From Nitrospira sp. UBA2083 (lineage in GTDB: Bacteria; Nitrospirota; Nitrospiria; Nitrospirales; Nitrospiraceae), in contig DCZN01000116.1 in NCBI GenBank assembly GCA_002331625.1, forward strand, positions 2,071 to 27,823: DNA of 25,753 nucleotides, read 5' to 3'. Shown in pieces: positions 9,443 through 18,100 of the stretch. The translations under genes were made by a program, and so were the position numbers. The notes beneath the pieces are model-generated. The model did not search any database, was not told the DNA's origin, and worked only from the letters and a program-made list of their open reading frames with translations. Within the stretch, counting starts at the first letter, position 1, and each line of letters starts with the position of its first letter.

Positions 9443-11055
9443 CCGACCAACCCTTATATCTAAGTGCAGAGGTGTCGCGTCCCACTTACGCCGCCGTTTG
9501 GCGTCTCGGCTTCTCGTTGTTGACGCTCACGCTGACTGGTTGCAGCGATTGGTTTCCGCGCGCCAATCTCGCGCCGACCTATGAGCCGCCTCAATATGTC
9601 GTGCCTGTCTCATGGCGTGGCACCAGTCCCTTCGTGGAAGCGAAGCCGTCGGATGATGAACTGCGCCCTGATTGGTGGAAACTGTTTGGCGATCCTGTCC
9701 TCGACAAACTGGTCGAGCAAGCCATGGAAGCCAATCCGGATCTCCAGGCTGCAGCCGAGCGCTTTGTTCAGGCTCGGGATATGATGATGAAGGCCCGGGC
9801 GCAGTACATTCCTCAGATCGGCATCGGTTTCGGCGGAAGACATGAAAGACAGTCGATTGAGAAACTCTTCCGCCCCGATACTATTCCCATCCAAGGAAGC
9901 ACCATGGAACTTGGTGGCATTGCATCGTGGGAACCCGATTTCTGGTCGGCGCTTCGCAACGCCACCCGAGTGGAGACGTACCGTGCCCAAGAACGTGCCG
10001 CCGACTGGGGACTCGCCCGTCTCAGCCTGCAAGCGGAGGTGGCGTCGGACTATTTCATCCTCCGCGGGTTTGATGCACAAACCGCCATTTATAGCCAATC
10101 CATCGATCTCTACAGACAATCGTTGGGTCTCGTCAAAGCGCAGTTTGCCGGGAAGCTCGCTTCGGCGCTTGACGTCGCCCGCGTCGAATCTTTGCTGTTC
10201 AGCACGGAAACTAAATTAGCGCAGATTCAAGGCCAACGCCAAGTGACGGAACAGGCGATCGCCATCCTGCTCAATGTGGCGCCGGCCAGTTTTACGATCG
10301 ACCCGGTCAATGATCTGCGTGTCGCAAGTTTTACGATTCCGCGTGTCATTCCCGCCACGCTGCTTGAGCGCCGACCCGATATCGCGAGTAGCGAACGACG
10401 GATGGCGCAGGCGAGCCGCACCATCGGCATCGCCCGGGCCGCGTTTTTCCCAAACGTCTCGTTCCGTGCAGACGGTGGATTCGAAGACGGCTTCAATCTA
10501 ATCAAACTTGCCAATAGTTTTTGGGCGTACGGTTCGGAGGTTTCCCTGCCGGTCTTCCAGGGGGGATATCGTCGGGCTCAATTACAACAGGCTTGGTCGG
10601 CCTATCGCGAGACGGAAGATCTGTACCGTTCGACCGTCCTTAATGCGTTTCGCGAAGTGGAGAACAATCTAAGTCTGACAAACCGGCTGACACTCGCGGC
10701 CAATCGGCAAGATGCCGCGGTGGAGGCGACCTTCAAAACGCAGAATCTGACCTCCGATCTCTATCGGGGCGGACTGGCATCGAGCCTCGAACTCATTTAC
10801 GCCCAGGTCAGCACGTTGACGGCGCGCATCGATTCCATCGTCATTAAAGCGGACCTACTCAAATCCTCGGTTGCGCTCATTCGTGCGCTGGGCGGCGGCT
10901 GGAACCGCAATCAATTGCCGACCGACGATCAGATTCAACCGTTTGGCACGTTCCAATATGTCAACCTCAAAAAGCCGGAACCGGCCGGAGGCATCGATGT
11001 CCATGCTGAGGATAACCATTCGTACAACAATGTGACCAAGCCGTCGCTTCGTTAA
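9439..11055 (+). CDS. Outer-membrane efflux lipoprotein (TolC/NodT-type channel)
   Basis: This 538-residue protein has a lipoprotein signal ending in LTGC (Cys35) and the PTYEPPQ-type start of mature NodT-family channels. It carries the two characteristic repeats: one begins WWKLFGDPVLDKLVEQA, the second has the LLERRPDIASSERR signature near residue 310. It should form the trimeric exit duct of the pump. The last ~20 residues form a polar tail (IDVHAEDN...TKPSLR) beyond the normal helical end. The same tail pattern closes the next gene, which is unusual. Its start overlaps the adaptor stop by ATGA. Confidence 0.92.
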   Translation: MTDQPLYLSAEVSRPTYAAVWRLGFSLLTLTLTGCSDWFPRANLAPTYEPPQYVVPVSWRGTSPFVEAKPSDDELRPDWWKLFGDPVLDKLVEQAMEANPDLQAAAERFVQARDMMMKARAQYIPQIGIGFGGRHERQSIEKLFRPDTIPIQGSTMELGGIASWEPDFWSALRNATRVETYRAQERAADWGLARLSLQAEVASDYFILRGFDAQTAIYSQSIDLYRQSLGLVKAQFAGKLASALDVARVESLLFSTETKLAQIQGQRQVTEQAIAILLNVAPASFTIDPVNDLRVASFTIPRVIPATLLERRPDIASSERRMAQASRTIGIARAAFFPNVSFRADGGFEDGFNLIKLANSFWAYGSEVSLPVFQGGYRRAQLQQAWSAYRETEDLYRSTVLNAFREVENNLSLTNRLTLAANRQDAAVEATFKTQNLTSDLYRGGLASSLELIYAQVSTLTARIDSIVIKADLLKSSVALIRALGGGWNRNQLPTDDQIQPFGTFQYVNLKKPEPAGGIDVHAEDNHSYNNVTKPSLR

Positions 11056-11140
11056 TCACGTTGTATGGTAGCGCAACAATACTTGCCAGGGGAGGGACCC
11101 GCATAGATCTATCCCTCTCTCTTGGAGAAAGGCGGACGAT

Positions 11141-11560
11141 ATGGAAAGAGGAAAGGTGTCTGTCGGAGGGATTCTATTCGTGATGATGACGACTCCGTCC
11201 TTGGGCGCAGTGGACGCATTCGCCTCCCAGGAGTTCATCATGAATCAGCGCGCCCGAGACCAAGCGGAGGCGGAGGAATTGCTCACGTTTCGAATTGAGG
11301 CTGTCGAGCTCCAATCAGCATCACGCTGTGCTGCGGATCCGAAAATGGCGAGTGATGAAAGACTACTGGATCCGCAATTGCCAGCCTGCGACGCGATGAA
11401 GAACCTCGCTCGTCACAATCCGATTGAAGGCATGAAAACAGAAGAGAGTATTTCAAATCGGGAGCGACGCCGCGACAAGCCGCCGGCTGTCAAAGACATC
11501 GATGTCAACGCGAGGAATAACCGGGTGTATAACGATCCGACTAAGCCGTCGGTTCGTTAA
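11141..11560 (+). CDS. Small secreted protein sharing the C-terminal tail of the efflux channel
   Basis: This 139-residue protein has an apparent signal peptide (GGILFVMMTTPSLGAVDAFAS) and a ribosome site GGAGAAAGG eight bases before the ATG. I do not recognise a domain. The middle is charged and probably helical (RARDQAEAEELLTFRIEAVELQ) and holds two Cys residues (in RCAADP and PACDAM). The end, IDVNARNNRVYNDPTKPSVR, aligns without gaps to the end of the upstream channel protein, keeping IDV, A, N, Y, N and TKPS-R. The DNA of the two tails is also clearly similar. It probably belongs to the efflux operon (85-bp gap) and acts in the periplasm or at the outer membrane. Function unknown. Confidence 0.7.
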   Translation: MERGKVSVGGILFVMMTTPSLGAVDAFASQEFIMNQRARDQAEAEELLTFRIEAVELQSASRCAADPKMASDERLLDPQLPACDAMKNLARHNPIEGMKTEESISNRERRRDKPPAVKDIDVNARNNRVYNDPTKPSVR

Positions 11561-11613
11561 CGAGGTTTGTGTGAGAGGACGAGGCATCATGCACAGAAGG
11601 ACAGAAAGGAGAA

Positions 11614-11716
11614 GCAACAGTTGCCTGATACCAAGGGGTTCGCCATTCACGCCGCATGGCGATCCCCTGGTCGAGGAGTTGAGCCGTGAACCGTCGATGA
11701 GATAGCTGTCATCGAC
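11614..11716 (+). repeat. Three tandem inverted repeats in the leader of the PII-like gene
   Basis: In order: GCAAC-A-GTTGC (11614-11624), a long near-perfect stem with arms CCAAGGGGTTCGCCAT and ATGGCGATCCCCTGG around a 9-base loop (11631-11670), and GTCGATGA/TCATCGAC with an 8-base loop (11693-11716). None is followed by a T-run, so they are not ordinary terminators. They fill the 207-bp gap between the small secreted protein and the PII-like gene. They could be a structured leader RNA, a processing site or operators. Confidence 0.6.
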
Positions 11717-11767
11717 ATCCTGAGGGCCGGAGGCGTTCGTGGCTTAGCGAGGAGGGATGGTAGGCAT

Positions 11768-12076
11768 ATGAGAATTCTCATCATTGTAGCCCGAGATTCT
11801 ATGTTAGGTGACCTGGAGGAGCTCTTGCACAAGAACGGGGTCAAGGCGTACACGATTCTCAGCAACGTCATGGGGAAGGGTGTCACTGGGAGAGTGTATG
11901 GAACCTTTCTGAACCCCGACATCAATGCGATCATTTTTGCGGTACTTCCACCTGAGCAGGCGGACCGCGCTGCCAGTGCACTTCGGGCTCTACTCGAGGG
12001 ACGAAAAGAGTCTTCACATGATGACAAACCGATCCCGCTCAAGGTGTTTTCATTTCCTTGTGAAGAGCACGTGTAG
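11768..12076 (+). CDS. PII-like signalling protein (resembles the PII-NG group linked to RND metal pumps)
   Basis: The 102-residue protein has the length and pattern of a PII-superfamily ferredoxin-like fold: a first strand (MRILIIVARD), a helix (LEELLHKNG), a second strand (KAYTILSNV), a short Gly-rich T-loop-like segment (MGKGVTGRVYGTFLNP), a third strand (INAIIFAVL) and a second helix (EQADRAASALRALLEG). The canonical PII uridylylation Tyr context and nitrogen-control motifs are absent. The tail ends in FSFPCEEHV, placing Cys98 and His101 where a metal could bind. A published PII subgroup (PII-NG) is encoded beside CusA/CzcA-type RND pumps, which matches this position. The ribosome site GGAGGG is 11 bases upstream. 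Trimer formation and ligand are inferred. Confidence 0.7.
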   Translation: MRILIIVARDSMLGDLEELLHKNGVKAYTILSNVMGKGVTGRVYGTFLNPDINAIIFAVLPPEQADRAASALRALLEGRKESSHDDKPIPLKVFSFPCEEHV

Positions 12077-12688
12077 TGGGATGGACTGGAACTCTCTGCC
12101 CTCAGCCATCACCGTCATCGACGGCCTTGGGCTCCACTGTCCTTGGGACCTGGGAGCTTGAGCTAAAGACTGGATTCTTGGCAGGTTCGCTGACGCAACA
12201 GGCTTCTAATGCGCAAGCGGTCGGTCGGGATGATTTTGAGAAGACCTTTAAGGTAAATGGTTGTTCAACCATGGATGCTCCGCTCGATTTAGGCGTGAAG
12301 CGCTCGGTCAGACTCATCCTTCGTGGAAGAGGTTTTGATCGATTCTGATAGTGCTATGGAGGACTGCTTACAGCGAGCTGACTCAGATTGAAACTTCCGC
12401 CGGCCAACAGGTTGGCAGCTTGCGGTCTGTAGATTGAGTAGATGGAAGAGGCCAGCCATTGCCAACGACGAGGGGCATAATTCCTGGTATCCTCGTAGCT
12501 GACACCAAATCATGTCTCGCTGCATATGGTTCGGTTTCCGCTACGGTCAAATTCTTGGGCGCATGTATGACGGCCACTGAAGCGACAGGATATCAGCTGC
12601 ACGCAACGAGGAGGTGATGGCGGGACAACCCGGTCTGACATGAAAAGCCGTGGGATTCCTGTGTGCAACAGTGGATCGAATCTATGGT
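12077..12688. other. Gene-poor stretch between convergent gene groups
   Basis: About 600 bp with no frame that has a ribosome site, signal or recognisable composition. It holds two perfect short palindromes, ATGGTTG-TT-CAACCAT at 12257-12272 and GCCAAC-AG-GTTGGC at 12403-12416. The two flanking operons converge here. I see no tRNA, insertion sequence or attachment site. Confidence 0.5.
12257..12272. repeat. Perfect 7-bp inverted repeat
   Basis: ATGGTTG and CAACCAT flank a two-base spacer. It lies about 180 bp past the PII-like gene and has no T-run, so it may be an operator-like dyad or chance. Confidence 0.45.
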
Positions 12689-13747
12689 TCAAAACTGATG
12701 GATGACTCCTATCCCTACGTTGGTGTTGTGGTCGTGCGTCTGCGTGATATTCACTCGACGATTCGCCCTCTGGACAGACAATGTTACTGCAGTCCGATCG
12801 GTCAGCTGATAACGGAGTCTCCCGTTCCCCTGAAAGATGTTCTCATGTTCCCCGTTTCGTTCGTCTTCGTGAAGTCCACTGGTCCAATTGTTTCGCTCGT
12901 AGTGGAAGTCCAGCTCTAATTCGAGATGCGGCATCAGTTCTGCGTCAAGCCCAAGGGCGACGAAGTGGTGCACATAAGAATTATCTTCTTCGGCTTCAAA
13001 TTCGTGCCGCCCACTGGCTAAGCCACGTTCGTAGTGATAACCGGCGAAAAGTTTCAAGTGTTCTGTTGCTCGCCAAAAAATATGCGGCCCAATCGTCCAG
13101 AACGTCGTATTGCGCCGTGCAAAAGCCTCGTTGTAAAGTCGTTTTCCAACCCGCCCTTGAAAACGCAGTTCCCAATTCTCGGAAAGGCGCTGTTCGAGTC
13201 GGATATATCCGACATGGGAGGTTACTCTCTCATTGGCAAAAGTCTCCGGCTCGGCTCGACTCACCTCACTGTTCCCAAGCAGTTGATCGGGAGCGGAAAA
13301 ATAGCGCAGCCGCAATGCTGTGTTGGGTGTGAAGGAATGCAAGGCTTCGACGGCGACGCTCGCCTGGCTCCATTCGGGACTCACCGCATAGACAAACCCC
13401 TGGGGCTTAATAGAAAACGCTGTTCGACCCAATCCAGTCGTGATCGCATTCGATATGAGGAGGCCCGGCTCGAAGACCATGTCGGAGCCGCGTCCAGTAC
13501 GAGACACGTCCAAGACCGGTTGTGAAGGATCGCCATCGATGTTTGACCGGCGTGTGGCTGAAAAAAGGGCGACGTCATCGGTGTAGTATAAATTGCCGTC
13601 AGCCGTCACGGACCATGCGGCCAAGATAGGGGATGCTGTCCCCAACAGCATCAGGAGGCTAGCTACGATCATCCTGACGCAAAACAGTGGATTCGTAGAG
13701 GCCCATCGCCCACTCGTTCCGCCTAATCGAAGAACGCACGAACGCAC
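12689..13747 (-). CDS. Outer-membrane beta-barrel protein of unknown function
   Basis: After a signal peptide (MIVASLLMLLGTASPILAA, then WSV) the mature protein of about 310 residues alternates polar and hydrophobic residues in strands with many aromatics (SVAVEALHSF, LRLRYFS, GYIRLEQRLSENWELRFQGRV, LKLFAGYHYERG, LELELDFHYERN, AVTLSVQRANR). It ends in GVIHQF with the terminal Phe typical of Bam-assembled barrels. No known porin family is recognised. The start is uncertain: I chose GTG at 13747 because AGGGA precedes it and it gives a positively charged signal n-region. ATG at 13672 starts exactly at the hydrophobic core but lacks a spaced ribosome site, and the frame is open to ATG at 13831. 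It follows the cupredoxin-like and small genes on the same strand. Confidence 0.75.
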   Translation of the reverse strand: MRSCVLRLGGTSGRWASTNPLFCVRMIVASLLMLLGTASPILAAWSVTADGNLYYTDDVALFSATRRSNIDGDPSQPVLDVSRTGRGSDMVFEPGLLISNAITTGLGRTAFSIKPQGFVYAVSPEWSQASVAVEALHSFTPNTALRLRYFSAPDQLLGNSEVSRAEPETFANERVTSHVGYIRLEQRLSENWELRFQGRVGKRLYNEAFARRNTTFWTIGPHIFWRATEHLKLFAGYHYERGLASGRHEFEAEEDNSYVHHFVALGLDAELMPHLELELDFHYERNNWTSGLHEDERNGEHENIFQGNGRLRYQLTDRTAVTLSVQRANRRVNITQTHDHNTNVGIGVIHQF

Positions 13748-13881
13748 ATTATCCCTGTACCGGTGAGCGGTCGAGACGAAGGTTGACCTGATCGATGCGT
13801 TGGATAGGAACCATATCGACTCACTGTTCATACTGATCCATATATTTAAAATGCCACAGCACTCATGAGATCACCTCGGAT

Positions 13882-13908
13882 GGTGCAGACGTGCGAACCA
13901 TCTGCACC
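13882..13908 (-). terminator. Hairpin directly after the small coupled gene
   Basis: GGTGCAGA and TCTGCACC form a perfect 8-bp stem around an 11-base loop, three bases beyond the stop of the small gene on this strand. There is no T-run after it, so it may be a weak terminator or an mRNA-stabilising or processing hairpin between that gene and the beta-barrel gene. Confidence 0.4.
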
Positions 13909-13911
13909 CAA

Positions 13912-14106
13912 TCAAGTCCGGCCATGCTCCACAACGATCAACTCATTCTCTCTAAACGCATGCTCTGAACCGGATACATGAAATGCGCCGTTCGCATATT
14001 CGAAGTCGGCCTTATATCCCCGCGATTTGAGCGGGCACATGGTTTCAGTCATGCTGGAATCGGAAGGGGGCTTAGAATGTTGCGGCGTTGGTACGATGCT
14101 CGACAT
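13912..14106 (-). CDS. Small protein coupled to the cupredoxin-like gene (unknown function)
   Basis: A 64-residue protein whose ATG overlaps the TAA of the preceding gene by one base (TAATG), the classic arrangement for translational re-initiation. It is cytoplasmic by appearance, having no signal or membrane segment. The N-terminal 20 residues are Ser/Pro-rich; the rest (MCPLKSRGYKADFEYANGAFHVSG, then a short acidic C-terminus) looks like a compact folded domain with strands. It has one Cys and three His besides the initiator region. No family recognised. A perfect hairpin follows three bases after its stop. The coupling and the ordered composition argue that it is real. Confidence 0.55.
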   Translation of the reverse strand: MSSIVPTPQHSKPPSDSSMTETMCPLKSRGYKADFEYANGAFHVSGSEHAFRENELIVVEHGRT

Positions 14107-15011
14107 TATGGCGTTTGCAGTTCAAGAGTCGGGACGATCTCCACGGTCTTTCCCAGCGCCTCCAATCCGAAATGCGGGTTCTCTGTGATTTCGTGAACGC
14201 TTCGTCGTCCTTTAGGAGATTCGAATGTGAAATCGACCTGAAGGGTCTGCTTTGCTGACACCGATACGTTCTTTTTGAGCGTTGTTCCTACACCGGGATG
14301 CCAGGCCATCAAGGTATACTCACCGACTGGCACGTCAGCGATCACATACCGTCCCTCCGAATCGGTCACCATATAATACGGATTATTCACGGCAAACCCC
14401 CAGCTCTCCATATAGGCATGAAACCCACACTGCATCCGGAAGAACCGACGGTTCTTCGTCATCTTGACGATCTCGATCATCGGTTGTCCGGCCAGATGCT
14501 CATGAGTGTCGGACCCGACATCGCGTTGGTGCATAGGATTCATGGGAAGAGGTGTATTAAAGATCACACGTGGACCCAGTGCCGACGTTTCATACGCCTG
14601 AATGTCATGAAAGACCGGATCCATATTCACGACCCGCACCTCGGCTCGATCCTTCACGATACTCACGAAAGGCAAAAACCGGCAGTCCCGCGCCTCAATG
14701 GTGGGTGGCACGAAGGTGAACGGTTTCCCCTTCGTCGCATCAATCAGGAAGACAACGGTGTCTGCAAGGCCTCGATCTGCTGAAACGCTGAACTCGTCCA
14801 GAATCCTCCATCCGGTCCCGGTGGAAATTCGTCCGCAATAGACGGGGTCTGGAAAGGTAATGAGATTGAACCCTTTTGGAATCGGCTTCCCTTCCGCCAT
14901 CCTCACGGTTCCCGTCAGTGTTCCGCCGTCCCGCACTTCAATTTCTTGATAGGGCCAAGCCGTTGAAGCACAGGCCATCATGAGCAGAACCGGAACGAGC
15001 GGTGCGTTCAT
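14106..15011 (-). CDS. Periplasmic cupredoxin-like protein with carboxypeptidase-regulatory-like domain
   Basis: This 301-residue exported protein begins with a hydrophobic signal (PLVPVLLMMACASTAW) that could be cleaved normally or lipidated at Cys14. The middle resembles a cupredoxin: VRVVNMDPVFHDIQAYE supplies His135, and QCGFHAYM supplies Cys195, His198 and Met201 in the C-x2-H-x2-M spacing of type-1 copper sites. Next comes a Gly-rich beta-sandwich typical of carboxypeptidase-regulatory-like domains (VTDSEGRYVIADVPVGEYTLMAWHPG). Together these suggest a periplasmic electron carrier or copper-binding partner. It lies downstream of the giant oxidase on the same strand, beyond a strong terminator, and is translationally coupled to the small gene after it. 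Redox activity is inferred from the ligands only. Confidence 0.75.
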   Translation of the reverse strand: MNAPLVPVLLMMACASTAWPYQEIEVRDGGTLTGTVRMAEGKPIPKGFNLITFPDPVYCGRISTGTGWRILDEFSVSADRGLADTVVFLIDATKGKPFTFVPPTIEARDCRFLPFVSIVKDRAEVRVVNMDPVFHDIQAYETSALGPRVIFNTPLPMNPMHQRDVGSDTHEHLAGQPMIEIVKMTKNRRFFRMQCGFHAYMESWGFAVNNPYYMVTDSEGRYVIADVPVGEYTLMAWHPGVGTTLKKNVSVSAKQTLQVDFTFESPKGRRSVHEITENPHFGLEALGKTVEIVPTLELQTP

Positions 15012-15065
15012 TGCGTCACACTTTCAATTGAGGTCGATTGTTTTATGGTTTCCAAATGCTTGCCG

Positions 15066-15096
15066 TAGAGAAAGAGGGGGAGCCTAGTCCCCCTCT
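15066..15096 (-). terminator. Rho-independent terminator of the giant multicopper oxidase
   Basis: A perfect 9-bp GC-rich stem (AGAGGGGGA with TCCCCCTCT, loop of six) starts about 40 bp after the oxidase stop. Read on the minus strand it is followed by TTTCTCT, a short pyrimidine/T-run. The plus-strand side lacks one, so it acts in the minus direction. Confidence 0.75.
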
Positions 15097-15133
15097 CATA
15101 GGCTGTGATTGCCTCTCTCGAGCGACACGTGAG

Positions 15134-18100
15134 TTATCGTGTTGCTGCCGGAACCACATGCGCTGGTTCATGAACAGAAGCAGTTGTCGCTGCTGTCCCG
15201 GCTCCGAACAGAGGCAGTACCCGTTGATCGCCGACCGGTAATACTCGAAGGTAACCCCACTGTCCGGACTGCGAGTACGGCAACCGCTGATTGCTCCACA
15301 CATAATCGCCCGGCATACGGAACGGCCCTCCCGCGCTTGGGAGAAACGCGTCCAACGCCTCCGAGCCGGAGAACTCTACCACGCTGATCATGTCGGCGCC
15401 GGGCATGAACGGCTCAATCGGCCACTCATGGCGCTCGACACTGAACATGCCGTTCTGTTCGTTGCTCGCACCGAAGACATGGATTCGAACAGGATCTCCG
15501 GCATGCGCCTCGATGATCGGCGTCACCGGATCCTCCGCTTTGTCCGCGACACAGGGTTGGAACATCTTGCCGAGCGTGCACCCCTTCTCTTCGCGGAATT
15601 TATACGGCTCCGACCGGTAGTTGACTGCCGTCAGACCCGCCGTGTTCTGCACATACGGCATGAAACTCGTCCCGATGATATTGTCCTCGTCCTGAAAGAA
15701 CAGGGCTGCGTCACGGTAGTTCACGCGATGCTCATACCCTGGAATCGTTCGATCGACGATGACGTCGGCCACCCAACTGTTCTTCGTCGAAATATCCGCG
15801 CCCGTTTTCGGGTCACGGTACTGGGCCCCCTTCGGACCGATGACCACGGCTCCGAAGAGTCCGCTGCGCGGATTGGTCATGACATTGCCCCAGTCCCAAA
15901 CCAATGAGGCCGTCTCTCCCAGAAAGGGGTCCGCGTAGTAGGTGTACGTGCGACTCTCCCCAGGCGCAATGGTCTGATCGCCGGGATTGTTCCCGACGTT
16001 CGCACCGAGCGAATCTTTGGGGTCGAAGGTCAAGCCAATCGCGGAGAACGATGCTCTGCTCTCCTTCATCCGATTGGTCAGCTTCACTTTGAGACAGTCG
16101 CCAACATTGGCGCGCAAGGTCAGCGGCATCGGCTGAACGCCTCCAGCGACCTTGGTTGTGTCTTCTTCCAACGCGTAAATCTTCGCGTTCGGATTGACCA
16201 TCTGAATGGTCCGTTCGAAGTCGACCTCGATGGCGTCAGGCGCCTTTGGATTCAACTTCATGGAAGGATAGTCCAATGCCGCCACGTTGAAGTTCTTCAC
16301 CGGAGCATCCGGCGGGCACAGCGCCATCGGTTTCGGAATCTCATTTCGACGACTATACCCGGCAGGGAGTTTCTGTAGGTCAGGGATCTCCTTGTCCAAC
16401 ACTCGCATGATGCCCCACGCACCTTCCGAGAACTTGGACATGCGGCCGTTGAAGTGGATGTAGTCTCCGGGTTGCAGTCGCGGCCCCCCCGCTTGCGGCA
16501 CGACCAGATCGTACCGTTCAGCGATACCGATATGGATGGAGTTCTTCCGATTCGCATCGCCGGCATAGCGTTCAGTGAGATAGGTATGGCCTGAGACCGT
16601 CCACACCATCGTCTCGTTCGCCATGGTTTGAAGCAGCCGGAACACCACGGTATCTCCCAGGTACGCACGCACCATGGGTGTATAGGGATCGCCATGGACG
16701 GCACTGCTGAACAACCTGGACGAATCAGGATTCGCGGCCAAGCGACTCGAGATGGGCTCGGCTTTGAAATTCAAGCCACCGCCCGTCGTATGCGTTCCGC
16801 CGTTGAGAAAAGGCATCGGCGTCATGGGAATGTGTTCCGGCATGGGGAAGGACACCGTTTTCCCGGCCTCCAGCGCCACTTCGATCGGCTGTCCCGGCGG
16901 GTTACCCGCCGTCACGATGTTCACCGTATGTGGCACGGTGTCATTCAGTTGCACCATCAACTCTCGGAAGCTGCCGTTGACGCCGTACCCAACCGGCTCT
17001 GCCGTACGGATATCGGCGAGCGGTCCGCTCCGAACCTGTTTCCCGGTCTTGGGATCATGGTAGGTCGAACCGACCGGCTCAATGATGATCGTGCCGAACC
17101 CCCCGTGAGGCCATGTCACACGCCCCAAGGCATGGTCGTGCCAGAAGACCGTCCCGACATCGGAATCCACCCAGAACCGCTGCCGGACGAATTCCACCGT
17201 CACGATGTCATTGGCTGGATGTGCATGTTTCAACGGACGATAGAGTATGATCTGGTTGCCTCGGATCGATTTGATCCGACCGACCTCGTTCCCTTGAACG
17301 TTGTCCGCTCCGATCAAAACTTCCACGTTCGGATGGTACTGCGACGCGTTCTTGACCGTCATGACCCGATCGCCTTTCCTTGCCGGCTTCGTGAACACGG
17401 TATTCATCGGCACAGGAAGGCCTTTGTTCACCTTTTTCTCCAACATGGTGAACGGACGCACCGATTGCTCATACGAAAAGCCGGTGATCACGCCGTCGGA
17501 CGACTGGTTGTCGAACTGCAGAAAGTGCCAGTGGGTATTGATCTTCGACGCCTGGAAGTTGATATGGTCATCGTCCAGCCACTCGCTCGTCAGCATCCAG
17601 TCGATACAATCATAAATATTGGCGCGCACGACCAGTGGATACTTGATGTCGCTTTTGCGAACCTGCGCTTCCTCCTCGTGCAGCACATAGATGAGCCCGT
17701 CTCGGTCTACGACAGCCGGCGTCTCGCCCTGCTTATCGGACAGCACCATCGGTGTCTGAATGAAATGCACGTTGTATTTCTTGGAGCCGGCATTCTCAGG
17801 GCACATGCTCCAGCGCCCGTTTTCTCCCGGCTTCGCCGGATATGAACTCGGCAACCCGTCGTCGTCCAGGTGGATCATATCCAGCCACGGAGAAGGATTG
17901 TGATGCTGAGAGAAGGGTACCCGACGGCCGAAATGCGGTTTCAAATGCGGCCATGCAATCTTACCGGTAGCCGTCTCGAAGGCGATCGGCAGCCGTTGTC
18001 CCGGATGCGCAGATTGGTAACGCGGGTTCGGCACGGTGTTTTCCGGTTCCGTCATCGCGCGGGTCCCTTGCCAGGCCCAATTCAACACGCTCGCGTCGTA

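Noticed and set aside
11089..11103. GG-N10-GC upstream of the small secreted protein as a sigma54 promoter
   Set aside because: The spacing is right but the boxes read AGGGGA and CCGCA, too far from TGGCAC/TTGCA; likely a chance match in a GC-rich stretch.
12076..12348. 90-codon frame on + starting at the stop of the PII-like gene
   Set aside because: GTG start without its own ribosome site, low-complexity Ser/Pro/Thr start and no recognisable pattern; the opposite strand is equally open.
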